Below, one piece after another: positions 22,620-33,774 of a DNA stretch of 64,000 bases. Source of the DNA: Linum tenue (Eukaryota > Streptophyta > Magnoliopsida > Malpighiales > Linaceae); assembly GCA_946122785.1 (NCBI GenBank), contig CAMGYJ010000007.1:6712909-6776908 (forward strand), written 5' to 3'. Position 1 is the first letter of the stretch, and the number at the start of each line of letters is the position of its first letter. The notes beneath the pieces are model-generated. The model was not told where the DNA came from and made no database searches. It was given only the letters and a program-made list of their open reading frames with translations. Position numbers and translations under genes: made by a program.

Positions 22620-23290
22620 GGAGGTATGCATGCATGAAGCTGGTGGAGAGTCGACATACCTTTGTGTACAAGGAAGGACTTACGGGTATTTGAACATGAA
22701 AGATGCCCAAGAAGCTATGCATATGCCAAGCTTGTTGGCGTCAATAGTACTTTGAGAATCTGCAGCCAGTAAGAGACTAAGAACACGTATACTTACCCCT
22801 ACGTTATCTGCACTACTAGCTGCTACCGTCAAGTCTTAAAGATTAAAACTCTTAGTCTCAACACTGGACCTGAGACGAGACCACGAACCAATCTCGACAG
22901 AATCTCTTGCCCCTCATCTCTTTTGCAATGTGGTGAATTATGATCTCAGCAGTCTAGAGATTCCAACGATTGGGGTGGTGGGTTCCTTGGTGGGACCGGG
23001 ATTCGAGTGCTGGTCTATAGCGGGGATCAAGATTCGGTTTTCCCATTCATTGGGACAAGGATTCTAGTTAATCAGTTGGTAACAGAAATGGGGTTGAAAA
23101 CAACTGTGTCATACAAAGCATGGTTTGGTTATGACAAACAGGTGGGTGGTTGGGCCCAAGTTTATGGAGGGAACAACAATTTGTGATTTGCAACCATCAG
23201 AGGAGCCTTTCACAAAGCTCCATCATCCTCTCACATGAGATCACTCGCATTATTTGCAGCATTTCTTGGGGACACCACTGGCGACTTGAT
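22620..23290 (+). pseudogene. SCPL relic: exons 7 and 8 only
   Basis: 22625-22770 matches exon 7 of copy A (CATGAAGCTGGTGGAGAGTCG onward). 22930-23290 matches exon 8, including the GGGGATCAAGATTCGG acid-residue region. A missing base at about 22995 (GGGACCGGGATT against GGATCGGGGATT) shifts the frame, and a TGA follows GGGAACAACAATT near 23185. No exons 1-6. It is dead. Confidence 0.88.
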
Positions 23291-23796
23291 CGGGATAAGT
23301 GCGCATGCAGCTTATAGGAAATGTGACGAAACTATACCATCCAACGAAGCTGCCGGCTTGATACTTTTCCGGCAAGAAACAAGCTTGTGTCCTACCCATT
23401 TGTCCTCTTCATTAGGCAACAACTCCTGCTGTAACAAAAACTATTTTTACCATTGTTGACATCGATCAGCCATATATCCATCCAAGGAAAAGAAAAGGGG
23501 AAAATGCGAAAGAGGGCTTTATTGTTGTTTATTGTCAGTTGCTTCTTTTTCTTGAGGGAATTTCATTCATTGCCTGCAAATACTTGAGTGTGGTCACAAT
23601 GCTAGCATATTCATTATGCTCTATTTCACTCCTTGATTTGAACAGTTCTGTCTCATAGTGGTGAAGACTGCATATACTGTCTTCTAAACATGAATCCCAT
23701 CTCATAGTTCTCATTTGTAGTATTTTTACCTTGGATTCATAACTGATTATAGAACCAATTGCTTAATGATATCTCTGGATCATCATCATTCATCAA
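23291..23796. other. Intergenic between the SCPL relic and copy B
   Basis: Part of this resembles the upstream DNA of copy A (AAACATGAATCCCATCT), so it is the duplicated promoter region of copy B. No gene. Confidence 0.5.
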
Positions 23797-23804
23797 TATA
23801 AATA
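23797..23804 (+). promoter_or_regulatory. TATA box of SCPL copy B
   Basis: TATAAATA lies 105 bp before the ATG at 23902, matching copy A. Confidence 0.65.
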
Positions 23805-23901
23805 GAATCTATGAACAGCAGAACTTGGGAATCATCTCTTAACAAAGCAACCAACCATTCAATTCTTCTGAAAATTTTGGGGCTTCTTCACCACCCACCA
23901 T

Positions 23902-26275
23902 ATGGCTTCTTCTCATTCATGGATTTTTATGCTCATGTGTGCTGCATCTTTCATCACAATTTTCACAGGAGGTGAGTCAGCATATGTAGCTGATAAGATT
24001 GCGAAGTTGCCAGGGCAGCCAGAAGTTAGCTTCCAGCAGTATGCAGGGTATGTTCTTGTTCATGAAACCCAGCAGAGGAAACTTTTCTACTACTTCGTGG
24101 AAGCTGCAACAAACTCCACTTCCAAGCCTCTTGTTCTCTGGCTCAATGGAGGTAAGTTCTGACCTGTCCATCATTTGCTGATATTTGGCCGGTTTTAAGT
24201 GTTATTGATCTATTGGTCTATTGCATCTTTTTACTGCATTGTGTGCCATCAGGACCTGGATGCTCTTCTATTGGACTTGGAGCTTTCTCTGAACATGGCC
24301 CTTTCAAGCCAAATGCAGCAGGGCTTCTGGTCAACAATGACTACAGTTGGAACAAAGGTGCACTCCACATTCTGCTCAACTCTCTTTAGACTACTGTTTC
24401 AAGTTTTGCCTGGAAGCCGACGATTCATGTGTGTTACTGTTTTCCACTGCAGAAGCAAACATGCTATACTTGGAGTCCCCAGCAGGAGTTGGATTCTCCT
24501 ATTCTGTCAATACATCTTTCTACGAATTAGTAAATGACACCATCACAGGTTAATTAATCCGAAACTCGATTCGTCTTTGGTACTCTCAGACTGAAATCAA
24601 TTGTAAGATTAACAGAGTCCAACTGGGTTGTCCTCCTCATCAGCTAAAGACAACTTGGCATTCCTACAACGATGGCTAGTCAAGTTTCCAGAATACAACA
24701 ACAGAGATTTGCTCATCACCGGAGAAAGCTATGCTGGTATGTGATTTCTAGATTCCATAGTTGAGAGTTCTGGCATGAAATATGAAAACTTGCACCGGAA
24801 ATGCTGATCTCAAATTCATACTTCTCTTTAACAGGACACTATGTCCCACAACTAGCACAACTGATTGTTGAGTCGGGATCAAATCTCAACTTGAAAGGCA
24901 TAGCTGTAAGTTTAATAGTTTATCCGACAAATAGCTTGATGACATGGTCCTAGAAGTTCAGCCAATCCAGACACTGGGAGTGTTTCGTCAACTCTTGTCT
25001 TCTATTCTATTTTGCAGATAGGAAATCCATTGTTGGAGTTTGACACAGATTTCAACGGGGAAGGAGAGTACTACTGGTCTCACGGCTTGATATCGGACCA
25101 AACTTATCAACTCATCAACACAGTCTGCAACATTTCCCAGCTCAGGAGAGAGGCCATGTCACACTCTCTCTCAGAGCAGTGTAAAATGGTTGCAACTCAA
25201 CTTGCTGGAGAAATTCCAAAAAGGAACTTTGATGCGTATGATGTCACTTCTGATGTTTGTATTTCACAATTCGACATCAAGAAACAGTCTTTGGCTGCCA
25301 GTTTCCATCCTATCACATCCCTCAAATCCAGCCAGGGCGCTCTCAAAAAGCTGGCAAGTCTTTTTGAATGATCAACTGCACTGAACTTTACAATATCAGC
25401 CGCACTCATTTGATTCTTTTTGTAGGAAGCTGGAGAGTCGATAGACCTTTGTGTACGAGCTGAGAAGTACACTTATTTGAACAGGAAAGATGTCCAACAA
25501 GCTATGCATGCTGAGTTTGAGGGGATCCCCAGCTGGAACTCCTGCAGCTAGAGGTGGCAATTAGGATCCAAATCCATGAATCCAATCCAATCCATCCACC
25601 AAATTATCCACCTAATCCAATCCATTTAAATCCAATCCATTTGATCCAAATCCAATTGGATTGGTGGATTCATGGATCAATCCATGGATCCAAATGGCAA
25701 ATTACAATTTGGTACCTATATTTTTTAAATTTTACATTTTGGTACCTAAAATTTATATTTTTATACGAAAAATATCATTGGAAAATTACATTTTGGTACC
25801 TAAAATTTTTCACTATGACATTTTAGTACCAAAACTTTTCAAATTTTACATTTTGGTCCAAGTCTTGGATGTCATTTGGATTCATGGATCAATCCACCAA
25901 TCCATTGGATCCAATCCATGAATCCATCAATCCATTGGATCCAATCCATTTGATCCATGGATCTACCAATCCAATCCACGAATCCACGAATCCGATCCAA
26001 TTGCCACCTCTACCTGCAGCACGTAAACCCGAACTTCTTGTTGTGACACACTTGGAAGAATGTGGACACATGATCTATTAGTAATCCAAAACTCCATTTG
26101 CAGGATCATGAAATATGACAGCAACAATTTGGAGATCTCGACAGTTGGGATCTTAGGCTCGTTGGTGGGGTCGGGGATTCGAGTACTAGTGTACAGTGGG
26201 GATCAAGATTCAGTTATTCCATTCGTCGGGACGAGGAAACTGGTGAATCGTTTGGCAACACGGATGGGGTTATGA
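23902..26275 (+). pseudogene. SCPL45-like copy B, disrupted by a hAT MITE
   Basis: Exons 1-6 are intact and in phase: 23902-24151, 24253-24357, 24453-24548, 24644-24736, 24835-24905 and 25018-25353. They encode a signal peptide, LNGGPGCSS and GESYAG. Intron 6 starts GC rather than GT (CTG/GCAAGT). Exon 7 begins at 25426; after TGCAGC a 464 bp MITE (25549-26012) is inserted and its first three bases, TAG, make an in-frame stop. A transcript would encode 358 residues without the catalytic Asp and His. Exon 8 restarts near 26104 but breaks off at about 26275, where snRNA-linked DNA begins, so the catalytic His region is lost even without the MITE. It is probably dead, with only recent damage before exon 7. 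Confidence 0.9.
25549..26012. mobile_element. hAT MITE inside SCPL copy B exon 7
   Basis: 464 bp, starting TAGAGGTGGCAATT and ending AATTGCCACCTCTA. A perfect 8 bp duplication CCTGCAGC lies at 25541-25548 and 26013-26020. The interior consists of many ATCCA and GGATCCAA words with a central AT-rich part. The insertion is two or three bases before the ancestral splice donor. Confidence 0.95.
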
Positions 26276-26375
26276 CTTATGAGCTAAAGCAAGATAAAAT
26301 TAAAGAGGCCTTCACATGGAAAGACTAGCAGAAGTCCGTGTTTGAGCTTTTCTGAGATGGTTCATTGCGCTTCTC

Positions 26376-26423
26376 TACCACATCGTCTAAAACCAGAAAG
26401 ATAGCAGTAGGGCTTGGAATAAG
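26376..26423 (+). promoter_or_regulatory. USE and TATA-like box of U2-1
   Basis: TACCACATCG at 26376-26385 starts 75 bp before U2 and matches the plant snRNA upstream sequence element. GAATAAG at 26417-26423 sits where the TATA box is expected. The spacing of just over 30 bp is the Pol II-type arrangement. Confidence 0.8.
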
Positions 26424-26450
26424 AAGGAAGCTCTGTTCGTAGTTCAACTC

Positions 26451-26647
26451 ATACCTTTCTCGGCCTTTTGGCTAAGATCAAGTGTAGTATCTGTTCTTAT
26501 CAGTTTAATATCTGATACGTGGGCCAATGGCCCACACGATATTAAATTAATTTTTATAGGGAGAGTGGCCCACTACTGGAGCTTGCTTCAGGGGCCTTCT
26601 CGCATGTCGCCCTTGCGTTGCACTACTGCATGGGCCTGGCGCACCCC
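26451..26647 (+). ncRNA. U2 spliceosomal snRNA, copy 1
   Basis: About 197 nt, from ATACCTTTCTCGGCC to GGCGCACCCC. The branch-site pairing segment GTGTAGTATCTG and the Sm-site region TTAATTTTTATAGG are present. It differs from the other copies at GGGAGAGTGGCCC and CGCATGTCG, minor changes in the 3' half. CAATTCAAGTTCAG after the gene resembles the plant 3' box CA(N)3-10AGTNNAA. It is the leftmost RNA gene of the array, abutting the broken exon 8 of SCPL copy B. Confidence 0.93.
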
Positions 26648-27133
26648 ACCAATTCAAGTTCAGTCTTTTATATTCCTGTGTAAGACTTTTTGGACGGGGC
26701 CCAAGCTTTCTTGGCCCAACCCCTTGAGTTTAATTAATCTTCTACCTGTTTCCGCTCAGCTTTCTTGGCCCTGTCCAGTGCCCAACTTTAGATACTTATC
26801 GAGTTGAACTCTGATGAGAGAAGCTGGGAGATAGGCAAAAACAAGATCGTCGGAGGAATATGACTTGTTCTACACAAAAGGATCGTTCGAGGAATCTGGG
26901 CTTTTTCACCTTTGTGCATGCTGGAGAAAAATCAAAAGGTCAGAACAAGCCAAGCAACTGTGTTTCTTCCATTTGTCTTGTTCGCATGTCCCAATTTGAC
27001 TTAACCCAGATAAAGTGAGGCACTTGACGTCTTCAGGAAAGCAGTACAGTGCCCAAATGGCGACCATGAACCCATCCACGGCGCAGGCTTTTTGCAGATA
27101 ACAAAGGTAAAGTAAATCCCCCTTGTTTTTGTG
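26648..27133. other. Spacer after U2-1
   Basis: Resembles the spacers after U2-2 and U2-3 (CAAAAGGTCAGAACAA, CCCAAATGGCGACC, GCTTTTTGCAGATAACAAAGG). No gene. Confidence 0.5.
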
Positions 27134-27141
27134 TGTTGAGA

Positions 27142-27933
27142 TAGTGCTGTCAAAGCCGAACCGAGCCGGCCGACCGGACCGCCAAAGCCGCCACCCGGCC
27201 GTAAAACCGGCTCGGATCTGCTATTTAACCGCCACGGTTTTATACAGCGGCCGGCGAGCGGCCGAAGCGGTTAACCGCTCGAGCCGCTCAAGCCGATCGC
27301 GCGGTTCGGCCGTTTGGTTTACCCTAAAAAAAAAAAGGTCAATCGTGGAATGTGGCGACCAAACAAAACCCTAACTTTCATTTTATTTCTTCATCTTCGA
27401 CCTAGAAGTAGAACAGACGACAAAGGGAGAGCGGCGCCACCCTGCCGCCGTCAACCATCGCCCCAGCGCTTCTGTCCCGTCGCCGCAAGCAGCGCGCCAT
27501 CCAACAGCGGGGTAATTCATCTCCCTTCTTCTTCTTCACTCTTTCCGTTGGTTCAGGGGATTTCTATGTTAGCATTTCTCCAGTGTGGCTATTATTGGGC
27601 TGTCGGTGGCGATTGATTTACTGGGTATTTGATTAGTGGTGGATCTAGTAGTCGTTTGTCTGATCTTGACGTGATTAGCGTAGATTTTGAGATTTGCTGA
27701 TAGGGGTTGCTAGTTTGCTTACGAAATGGACTGTTGGGGGATTAATCGATTAGATCTGTCTTCTAGAAGTTTCAGAATAGTAGTGTTAGATTTTCCATTG
27801 TAAATTTGCTGATTTGATCTTTTTTTGGTACCGATTCTCAAACGGTTTTTAAACGGTCTAATGCCGGCTGGACCACTAATGACCGAGCCGTTCACGTTAC
27901 CGGGTCATACTCCGGCTCGGCTTTGACAGCATT
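27142..27933. mobile_element. GC-rich hAT-like element
   Basis: About 792 bp. Inverted ends are TAGTGCTGTCAAAGCCGA and TCGGCTTTGACAGCATT, flanked by TGTTGAGA and GGTTGAGA (7 of 8 match). Both ends are rich in GCCGGC and GAGCCG words. The spacers at 34340-34360 and 47510-47530 show the same locus without it. No transposase. Confidence 0.8.
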
Positions 27934-28208
27934 GGTTGAGAAGTAACATTTGTCTGTATTGGGTACTGCAGAGTTTTATTCTGGAGTTCAAAGTAACTGT
28001 TAGTACTAATCATAATCACGATTCTCTCGTGGAATAAAAGGTTAAAATGTAGTGATGATGCAGCAGTTTTTTCGTGTTCGTTTAAGGCCTCTAAACCCTG
28101 GATCCATCTATAAGTAACAAAAGCTGCAAATCCCATTTTTTCATCACTTCTGTAACCAACCCATACAGCTAGCTCCTCTGAAAATTTAAGAGCTTCTTCA
28201 CCGCCAAA

Positions 28209-29480
28209 ATGGGCTCTCGTTTATGGATTGTTATGTTTATTATTTCTGCAACTTGCATTGTGATTTGCAGAACGGTTGAGGCTTCATTTGAGGATTAGAT
28301 TCCAGCAGTATTCAGGGTATGTTGTTGTTGATGAAACCCAGCAGAGGAAGCTCTTCTACTACTTTGTTGAAGCTGAGACAAACTTGTAGGCATCCCCACC
28401 TGGAGAAGCTGCAGCTAGTAAGCCCCATAGCCTAGAATAAATATTTTCCAGTCCCAAATTATAAACTAGACCAGCTCTTTAGATATGCTTTTAACGTTTC
28501 AACTTTTCGCTTGCAGTGTGATGAATTATGACCGAAATAATCTGAAGAAGCCGACGATTAGCATGGTGTAGGGATGGCAATCAAACCCATGGCCGCGGGT
28601 ATCCGACCGCCCCATACCCAGTCAACGCGGGGAATCCCCGCTTTGACCGGGTATGGGGCGGGTATGGGTAAAACCCGCAAAAGGTTTGATGGGTATGGGG
28701 CGGGTATGGTTTTAGCCTCCCCCGCCCCATACACATACCCATACCCGCCCCACCAAGAGAATTTCTTCACATATCAAAAAATACGTGGATTAAATTGTAA
28801 TCTTCAATGATGATGATGATAACTCGAGAAAATAAATAGTAGAAATGCAATTGAGTAACCACCTTAATCAAAACCTAATTCATTTTCCTCAATTCTCCTT
28901 CCACTCTTTCACTTTCCCCCTTGTCAACAAAATTATGTTAGTTAATTATTACTTAGTAAATGTATCAAGAGTTAGAGCATAATAATTTAAATATTATGTA
29001 TTAATGGATGTTTTAGGATCATATTCTTTGAATCGTATTTAGAAAATGACCGTGTTTTGTTGACTTCGTGATATAATAGGTTTGTTTATGGTTATAATTA
29101 AAACTTTTCTTGTAAGTTTTAGGTATAATAATGTTGGATGTACGGGGATGGGTATTACCCATGGGTACCCGAAACCCACGGGTATGGGGATGGGTTTGCA
29201 AAACATTCCCCGCATGGGTACGGGGCGGGTATGGGTTTGGGTATTTGAAGATGGGGATGGGGATGGTTTAGGCAAACCCGCCCCAAACCCGCCCCATTGC
29301 CATCCCTAGTGGTGTGATCACTAGTGAGTTCACGAATCCATGTACTAGTTTATAGCGGGAATCAAGACTCGGTGCTGCCATTCATTGGGACGAGGACAAT
29401 GGTGAATCTTCTGGCCAAAAAGATGGATTTGAACACAACTGTGTCATACAGGCCATGGTTTGATGGTGAAAAGCATGTAG
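28209..29480 (+). pseudogene. SCPL copy C, internal deletion plus hAT insertion
   Basis: Exon 1 is recognisable from the ATG at 28209, with a stop early in it (GAGGATTAG). After GCTGAGACAAACTT it jumps straight to the end of exon 7 (GGAGAAGCTGCAGCTAG), so exons 2-6 and most of exon 7 are deleted. Exon 8 resumes at about 28518, is split by a 740 bp hAT element (28569-29308) and runs on to about 29480 (AACACAACTGTGTCATACAGG). It is a dead copy. Confidence 0.88.
28569..29308. mobile_element. hAT element of the GGGATGGCAA family, second copy
   Basis: 740 bp, inverted relative to 4939-5689, with the same ends TAGGGATGGCAAT and ATTGCCATCCCTA. Flanks are GCATGGTG and GTGGTGTG, an imperfect duplication. 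The uninterrupted sequence is seen at 38940-38955 (GATTAGCGTGGTGGGATCAC). Confidence 0.9.
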
Positions 29481-29716
29481 TTTTTTGCATCCATTTTTGC
29501 TGCAACAATGTAGCCTTTGACAATCCGTTGCAAACTTGGATTTCTCCAAGTTGTAATTATTTCACTTGTTCTCTTTTTTCTTTGGAGTGAGGCATTTAAG
29601 AGGTATCCAAAGTTTCAGCTTATACAAGTGAGAGTGAAAAATACCACATGGAAAAAGGAAGGGGAGTTAAGAAGGGGTAAGATGTATAGAGAGATGGTTA
29701 GATGCTGCATAGTAGC

Positions 29717-29862
29717 ATACTTACCTGGATGAGATTAATAAGTGATCATTAAGGCTTGTGGTCTGGGCCAATGACCTCCATTGCACTTAGGAGGGGTGTT
29801 GGGCTAAGATCTCCCCATTGTGAGAGAGTCTACATCATAATTTGTAGCAGAGGGAGCCTGCG
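29717..29862 (+). pseudogene. U1 snRNA pseudogene 1
   Basis: Begins ATACTTACCTGGATGAG and retains CCTCCATTGCACTTAGGAGGGGTG (loop II) and the Sm-like AATTTGTAG, but has many substitutions and lacks stem-loop IV after GAGCCTGCG. A mutated upstream element TACCACATGG lies at 29642-29651 with a weak GTATAGA at 29684-29690. Confidence 0.88.
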
Positions 29863-30454
29863 AGCGTCAGATGTTTGACTCAATAGGTTCCTGCTGCTAA
29901 TTGTTGCTTGGGATGGATATAAAAATTAAAGTGGCCCTATGGCATTTTATGGCTCTTGCGTTGAGATGTATTTATGATTTAGGTATGCGTTAAAAGAACT
30001 TGAAACGAGTGTTATATTGAACTGAAACTTTGATGTTAATATTTATATGACTCTTCTAATCTGGAGTTTGGTTAAATGAAAGCTAGTTACAATGTGGAGC
30101 TGCTCAGTTTACAGCCTTGTTTGAGAGAGATATATATTACAATTCACAAGCATCATGTCTTCCATACAATTTCAACAAAAATTTTGTCTCGATACCCCGT
30201 CACACACACAACACAAGCATGATATTTCTATTTCACATGGTAAAGGTACCCCTCACCTAATGATTGCATCAAATCTATTTACCAAACTAGCCATATAATT
30301 CTAACAAAATTATGTAGTTTACTTGCAACACAATTAATGTTTGAATGAGACACCACTTGTTGCTCAAACAAATATACACTACTCTACTCAAAATCGGTAT
30401 CCTCAACATGCGGCACTGTTGCGGTTGTCATATTGCGGATTTTTAACATAAGCA
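29863..30454. other. Spacer, no gene seen
   Basis: Shared in part with the spacers after U1 pseudogenes 2 and 3 (GGTATGCGTTAAAAGAACTTG). At 30037 it shows the empty site of the AT-rich MITE found at 39732 and 51397. Confidence 0.5.
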
Positions 30455-30462
30455 TCATAAGT

Positions 30463-31164
30463 CAGTGGCGGACCCAGGAATTTTATATAGGAGTGTCCTT
30501 TTTCAAAATATAAAGTAAAATAAAAATTAAACAATTAATAATTAGTAAAAATCATATGATTCTTAAATAAGAAAATACCCAACTCGTACAAGTTAAAAAG
30601 AGTCAATGATGTATTTTTATATTCTTCAAAAATTATAAAATACACTTGTCTACACTGCTCAACAAATTTGTCTCGGTATATCCTACTAGACAAACATTCA
30701 CGAACTTACGCATATTTGACTTCTAAATTTGTTCATGATGTAACTCAAAGCCGAAAAAACACTTTCAACACTTGTCGTACAACCACAAAATTAATACAAG
30801 TTAAGGGTAGCTTGTAATTAGATTAATTGTTAGGTTTTGAAAATAATTAAAGATAGAGAATATGATTTTGCTATTACACAGTGTTTGGAATATAACAACA
30901 AAAAAGTTGTAGCCTAATGAAAATTATATTTATTAGTAATAGTAGTGTCTCGGGTTTGAATTACCCAAACTACCACTTATATTCTCATACGGAAACTACA
31001 AACGAGAATAGTATAATCGTTCTTTCAAATTTTAGGGTGTCCCGGACTATTAGTTATAATTTTTTTTTGTCTATACGTAAATTACCACCGAAGATTGGAT
31101 AATCGATCTTCCAAAATTTAGGGGTCTCCCGAGACACCCCTAAATACCCTTGGGTCCGCCCCTG
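30463..31164. mobile_element. hAT-type element with CAGTGGCGGACCC ends
   Basis: 702 bp, starting CAGTGGCGGACCCAGG and ending GGGTCCGCCCCTG, with a perfect 8 bp duplication TCATAAGT (30455-30462 and 31165-31172). A related truncated copy lies at 12516-13023. No transposase reading frame. Confidence 0.9.
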
Positions 31165-31245
31165 TCATAAGTTAACTACAACTAAAATCATGTTCCTCAC
31201 ATTTTAAAAAAGGAATAGTCACTTGGTTGGGTTTAGTGGGTTTAA

Positions 31246-31588
31246 GGGCATGTTTGGAAGTTAGGATTCTTTGAATTGATGTATTTAATCAATGTATGTA
31301 TTATAATTAGATGTATTGTTTCAATGTATGAATTTGAAAAATACATTGTTTGGAGACTAAATGATTTTAATGGAAATAAGGAAGAAAAATTAAGTTAACA
31401 ATACATCAAACACGATCTCTGCTAAAAGTTGAGATTGACAATCATTCATAATGAATGATTTTGGTGGTCCCATCTTCAGTTCAAATACAAGTATTATGTT
31501 TCAGTTTGAGACAAGAAAACGACAAATTCTTCTGATTACATGTATTGCTTAAATACACCATCTGAAATCCCAACTTCCAAACGACCCC
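31246..31588. mobile_element. 343 bp MITE with GGGCATGTTTGGAAGT ends
   Basis: Ends GGGCATGTTTGGAAGTTAGGATT and AATCCCAACTTCCAAACGACCCC are inverted repeats. The paralogous site at 61635 (GGATTTAAGTAAATAG) lacks it, proving insertion. The target duplication is short and imperfect, about 3 bp (TAA/CAA), suggesting a PIF/Harbinger-type element. Confidence 0.82.
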
Positions 31589-31609
31589 AAGTAAATAGTA
31601 CCACCAGTT

Positions 31610-32410
31610 CCCAGTAGTATTCGGGTTATGTTATTGTTGATGAAACCCAACAGAGGAAACTCTTCTGCTACTCAGTTGAAGCTAAGACAAACCCCACTTC
31701 CAGGCCCCTCGTTCTTAAATGAACTTTTGAGTTTTGAGAGCTGCAAATGTTCCTAATAATCTGCAAGTACTCCATGGTTGATATGGTTTAAGAGTCATTA
31801 GACCTTTTGCATACAAAATGAGACGAATCAGTACCTGAACAAGAAAGCTGTTCAACAAGCTATGCATGCCCAGTTTGTAGGCTATACAAGTATATGGAGT
31901 GCCCTTACCCAGCAAGAACAAGATTGCTACCTGATCAAGTGGAGTGCTACAGCAATTGTCGCACTCAGCGGTATAAAGTACGATGAGAGCAACCTGGTGA
32001 ATCGTCTCTCTGAGCAGTTTGGTTTAAACACTAGTGTGCCTTACAAGCCCTGGTTTGATGATGACAAGCAGGTAATATATGACTCTTGGCGCATCCAACT
32101 AAGTAAAAGATTGATCTAAGTTTCTTCTTCTTTTACAAATCCAGCACATGTTCATGAAATCACCCTCTTCTATATGTTTAAGAGATTGATCTAATTCTCT
32201 TCTTCTTTTTCTAAATCCAGTAGCCGTTTATGAAATCACTCTCCTCTGGATGTTTACGGATTGATTGATGGACACACGACTATGGAGAGAATAACAAACC
32301 TGCATATGCAACCATTAGTGCAGCTTCCCACACGACACCATTCTCCTCCCCCAGTAGATCACTCACTTTATTTGCTGCATATCTTGCTAGGAAGCCATTG
32401 GCAACTTGAT
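31610..32410 (+). pseudogene. SCPL fragment (parts of exons 1, 7 and 8)
   Basis: Pieces in order: exon 1 (CAGTATTCGGGTTATG ... GAAACCCAACAGAGG), exon 7-like AACAAGAAAGCTGTTCAACAAGC, an exon 8-like part encoding NRLSEQFGLNTSVPYKPWFDDDKQ, then an intron-like gap and the terminal piece with CAGCTTCCCACACG (catalytic His region). Frames do not join. The same mosaic recurs upstream of every U1 gene. Confidence 0.82.
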
Positions 32411-32627
32411 GATCATCCATCACCGTGGATCAAGGACTATCGAAAAATATGCACTCCGTGATTTTTTCTACAAGCAGGCCAACTCCTCTTCACATTCTCA
32501 GCATTTCTAATCGCCATTACCCTAATCATCACAACTCATACCGGTCCTCGTAAAAACCTGAAGAACATGCAGCCAAACTCTTCATCGGATGGTGTCAATA
32601 GCGACGGTTTGGAAGTGGGAGGGAAAA

Positions 32628-32677
32628 TACCACATCGAAGAACATAGGAAGTTTAGGCGGAGAAAAGGAGTATAAAA
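32628..32677 (+). promoter_or_regulatory. USE and TATA box of U1-2
   Basis: TACCACATCG at 32628-32637 (-75) and TATAAAA at 32671-32677 (-32), 33 bp apart, the Pol II spacing. Confidence 0.85.
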
Positions 32678-32702
32678 TAGGAGCTATATGTTACTTCACA
32701 AC

Positions 32703-32851
32703 ATACTTACCTGGACGGGATCTACGGGCGATCAATAAGGCATGTGGTCTAGGCCAGTGACCTCCATTGCACTTTTGGAGGGGTGCTGGGTTAAGGTCTC
32801 CCCATAGTGGGAGAGCCTACGTCATAATTTGTGGCAGCGGGGGCCTGCGTT
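32703..32851 (+). ncRNA. U1 snRNA copy 2, stem-loop IV deleted
   Basis: Intact from ATACTTACCTGGACGGG through loops I-III and the Sm site AATTTGTGG, but after GCCTGCGTT the sequence jumps to ACCAAATTC, removing the 3' strand of stem-loop IV. The promoter is perfect and a 3' box CA-N7-AGTCGAA follows at 32854-32869. It may be transcribed, but the product would lack the terminal stem, so it is probably not functional. Confidence 0.85.
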
Positions 32852-33146
32852 ACCAAATTCTTAGTCGAACTATTACAAAGGCCCAATTCTCTATTCTTTG
32901 GTTTTAGTTTTTGATGGGCCATTCGCGGCCCAAGTAAATTCCTCTATGCTGATGTAATGGGTCCTTAGCGAGTTTTTTCACAGAGCACGGCCCACTCGAG
33001 CAGACAATGCTATAAATTTTGACGTCCTTCGCAGTTGGTTTATTCCATGGAGTTGATCACTGTATGGTATGTTTGCAACATACAGAAGCAAACCATGATA
33101 TATACATGAAACACATGCCAGAGTTGGTTTCTCAAATATATCCGAG

Positions 33147-33390
33147 AAACGCTTTACCTCTCTTCTTTTGCGCATGAATCAGCAATGTAAAACCAAATGA
33201 CAACCATAAGACTCAATTTTTACCTTAACATGGAAATAGGAAGATCTGTAGGCCATATGGTCCCTTCCACACAAGGGTGGATGGTCCTGTCTCAAGTGCA
33301 TTTCCAGGTGTGAGAAGAAGTCGACATCATCCCTAGAATTGAACAGCAGCAATGCCCCCAAGCTACCCATCATTGTGCCATGTATGATAA
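33147..33390 (-). pseudogene. SF3B3 (SAP130) penultimate-exon fragment
   Basis: The minus strand encodes MGSLGALLLFNSRDDVDFF, then SHLEMHLRQDHPPLCGRDHM and AYRSSYFHVK, ending at a GT donor at 33222-33223. This is the penultimate exon of splicing factor 3B subunit 3, also seen at 63904-64000. The intron after it (33147-33221) is retained up to AAATATATCC, but the last exon is missing. One residue differs at the end (FHVK against FPVK). Confidence 0.9.
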
Positions 33391-33774
33391 CGAGGAAGGT
33401 GTAACGACTCTAATAAAGTTCTGGTTTTTACCAACACAACAGAAGCATAACTCTTTTCATCTCCCTTTCTACATCATGTTCAGATTAAAGATACTTGAGA
33501 CAATAATATGATGCTGGATATTACTGCAATTCCGGTTTATGAACATAGAAGGGCCTTCACATGGAAGCCTGCAAAACAATGAAAATGTGAGGGCTTTTCT
33601 TCTGGTAACAGCACCATTAACACGGGTTAATTCGCTTCCGAAAGCTGTTAGCTGTTTGTGTTGTTCCTTAGAATAAGTACTCCCTTCATGGCTCAATCCC
33701 AAGAGTTTCAGTCGTGAACAAGATTTCCCAAGTCCCGTGTTTGAGCTTTTCTGAGAACATCCATTGCACTTCTC
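33391..33774. other. Spacer before U2-2
   Basis: No gene seen. The last 60 bp (CGTGTTTGAGCTTTTCTGAGA) are shared with the other U2 promoters. Confidence 0.5.

Noticed and set aside
26440..26660. Could the U2 copies be part of a repeat rather than genes?
   Set aside because: Rejected because each has a promoter element at the same distance, the complete RNA with branch-site and Sm segments, and a 3' box-like signal, unlike processed snRNA pseudogenes, which lack upstream elements.
32978..33175. 65-codon minus-strand frame next to the SF3B3 fragment
   Set aside because: It covers the SF3B3 intron remnant and unrelated spacer; it does not join the exon in phase.
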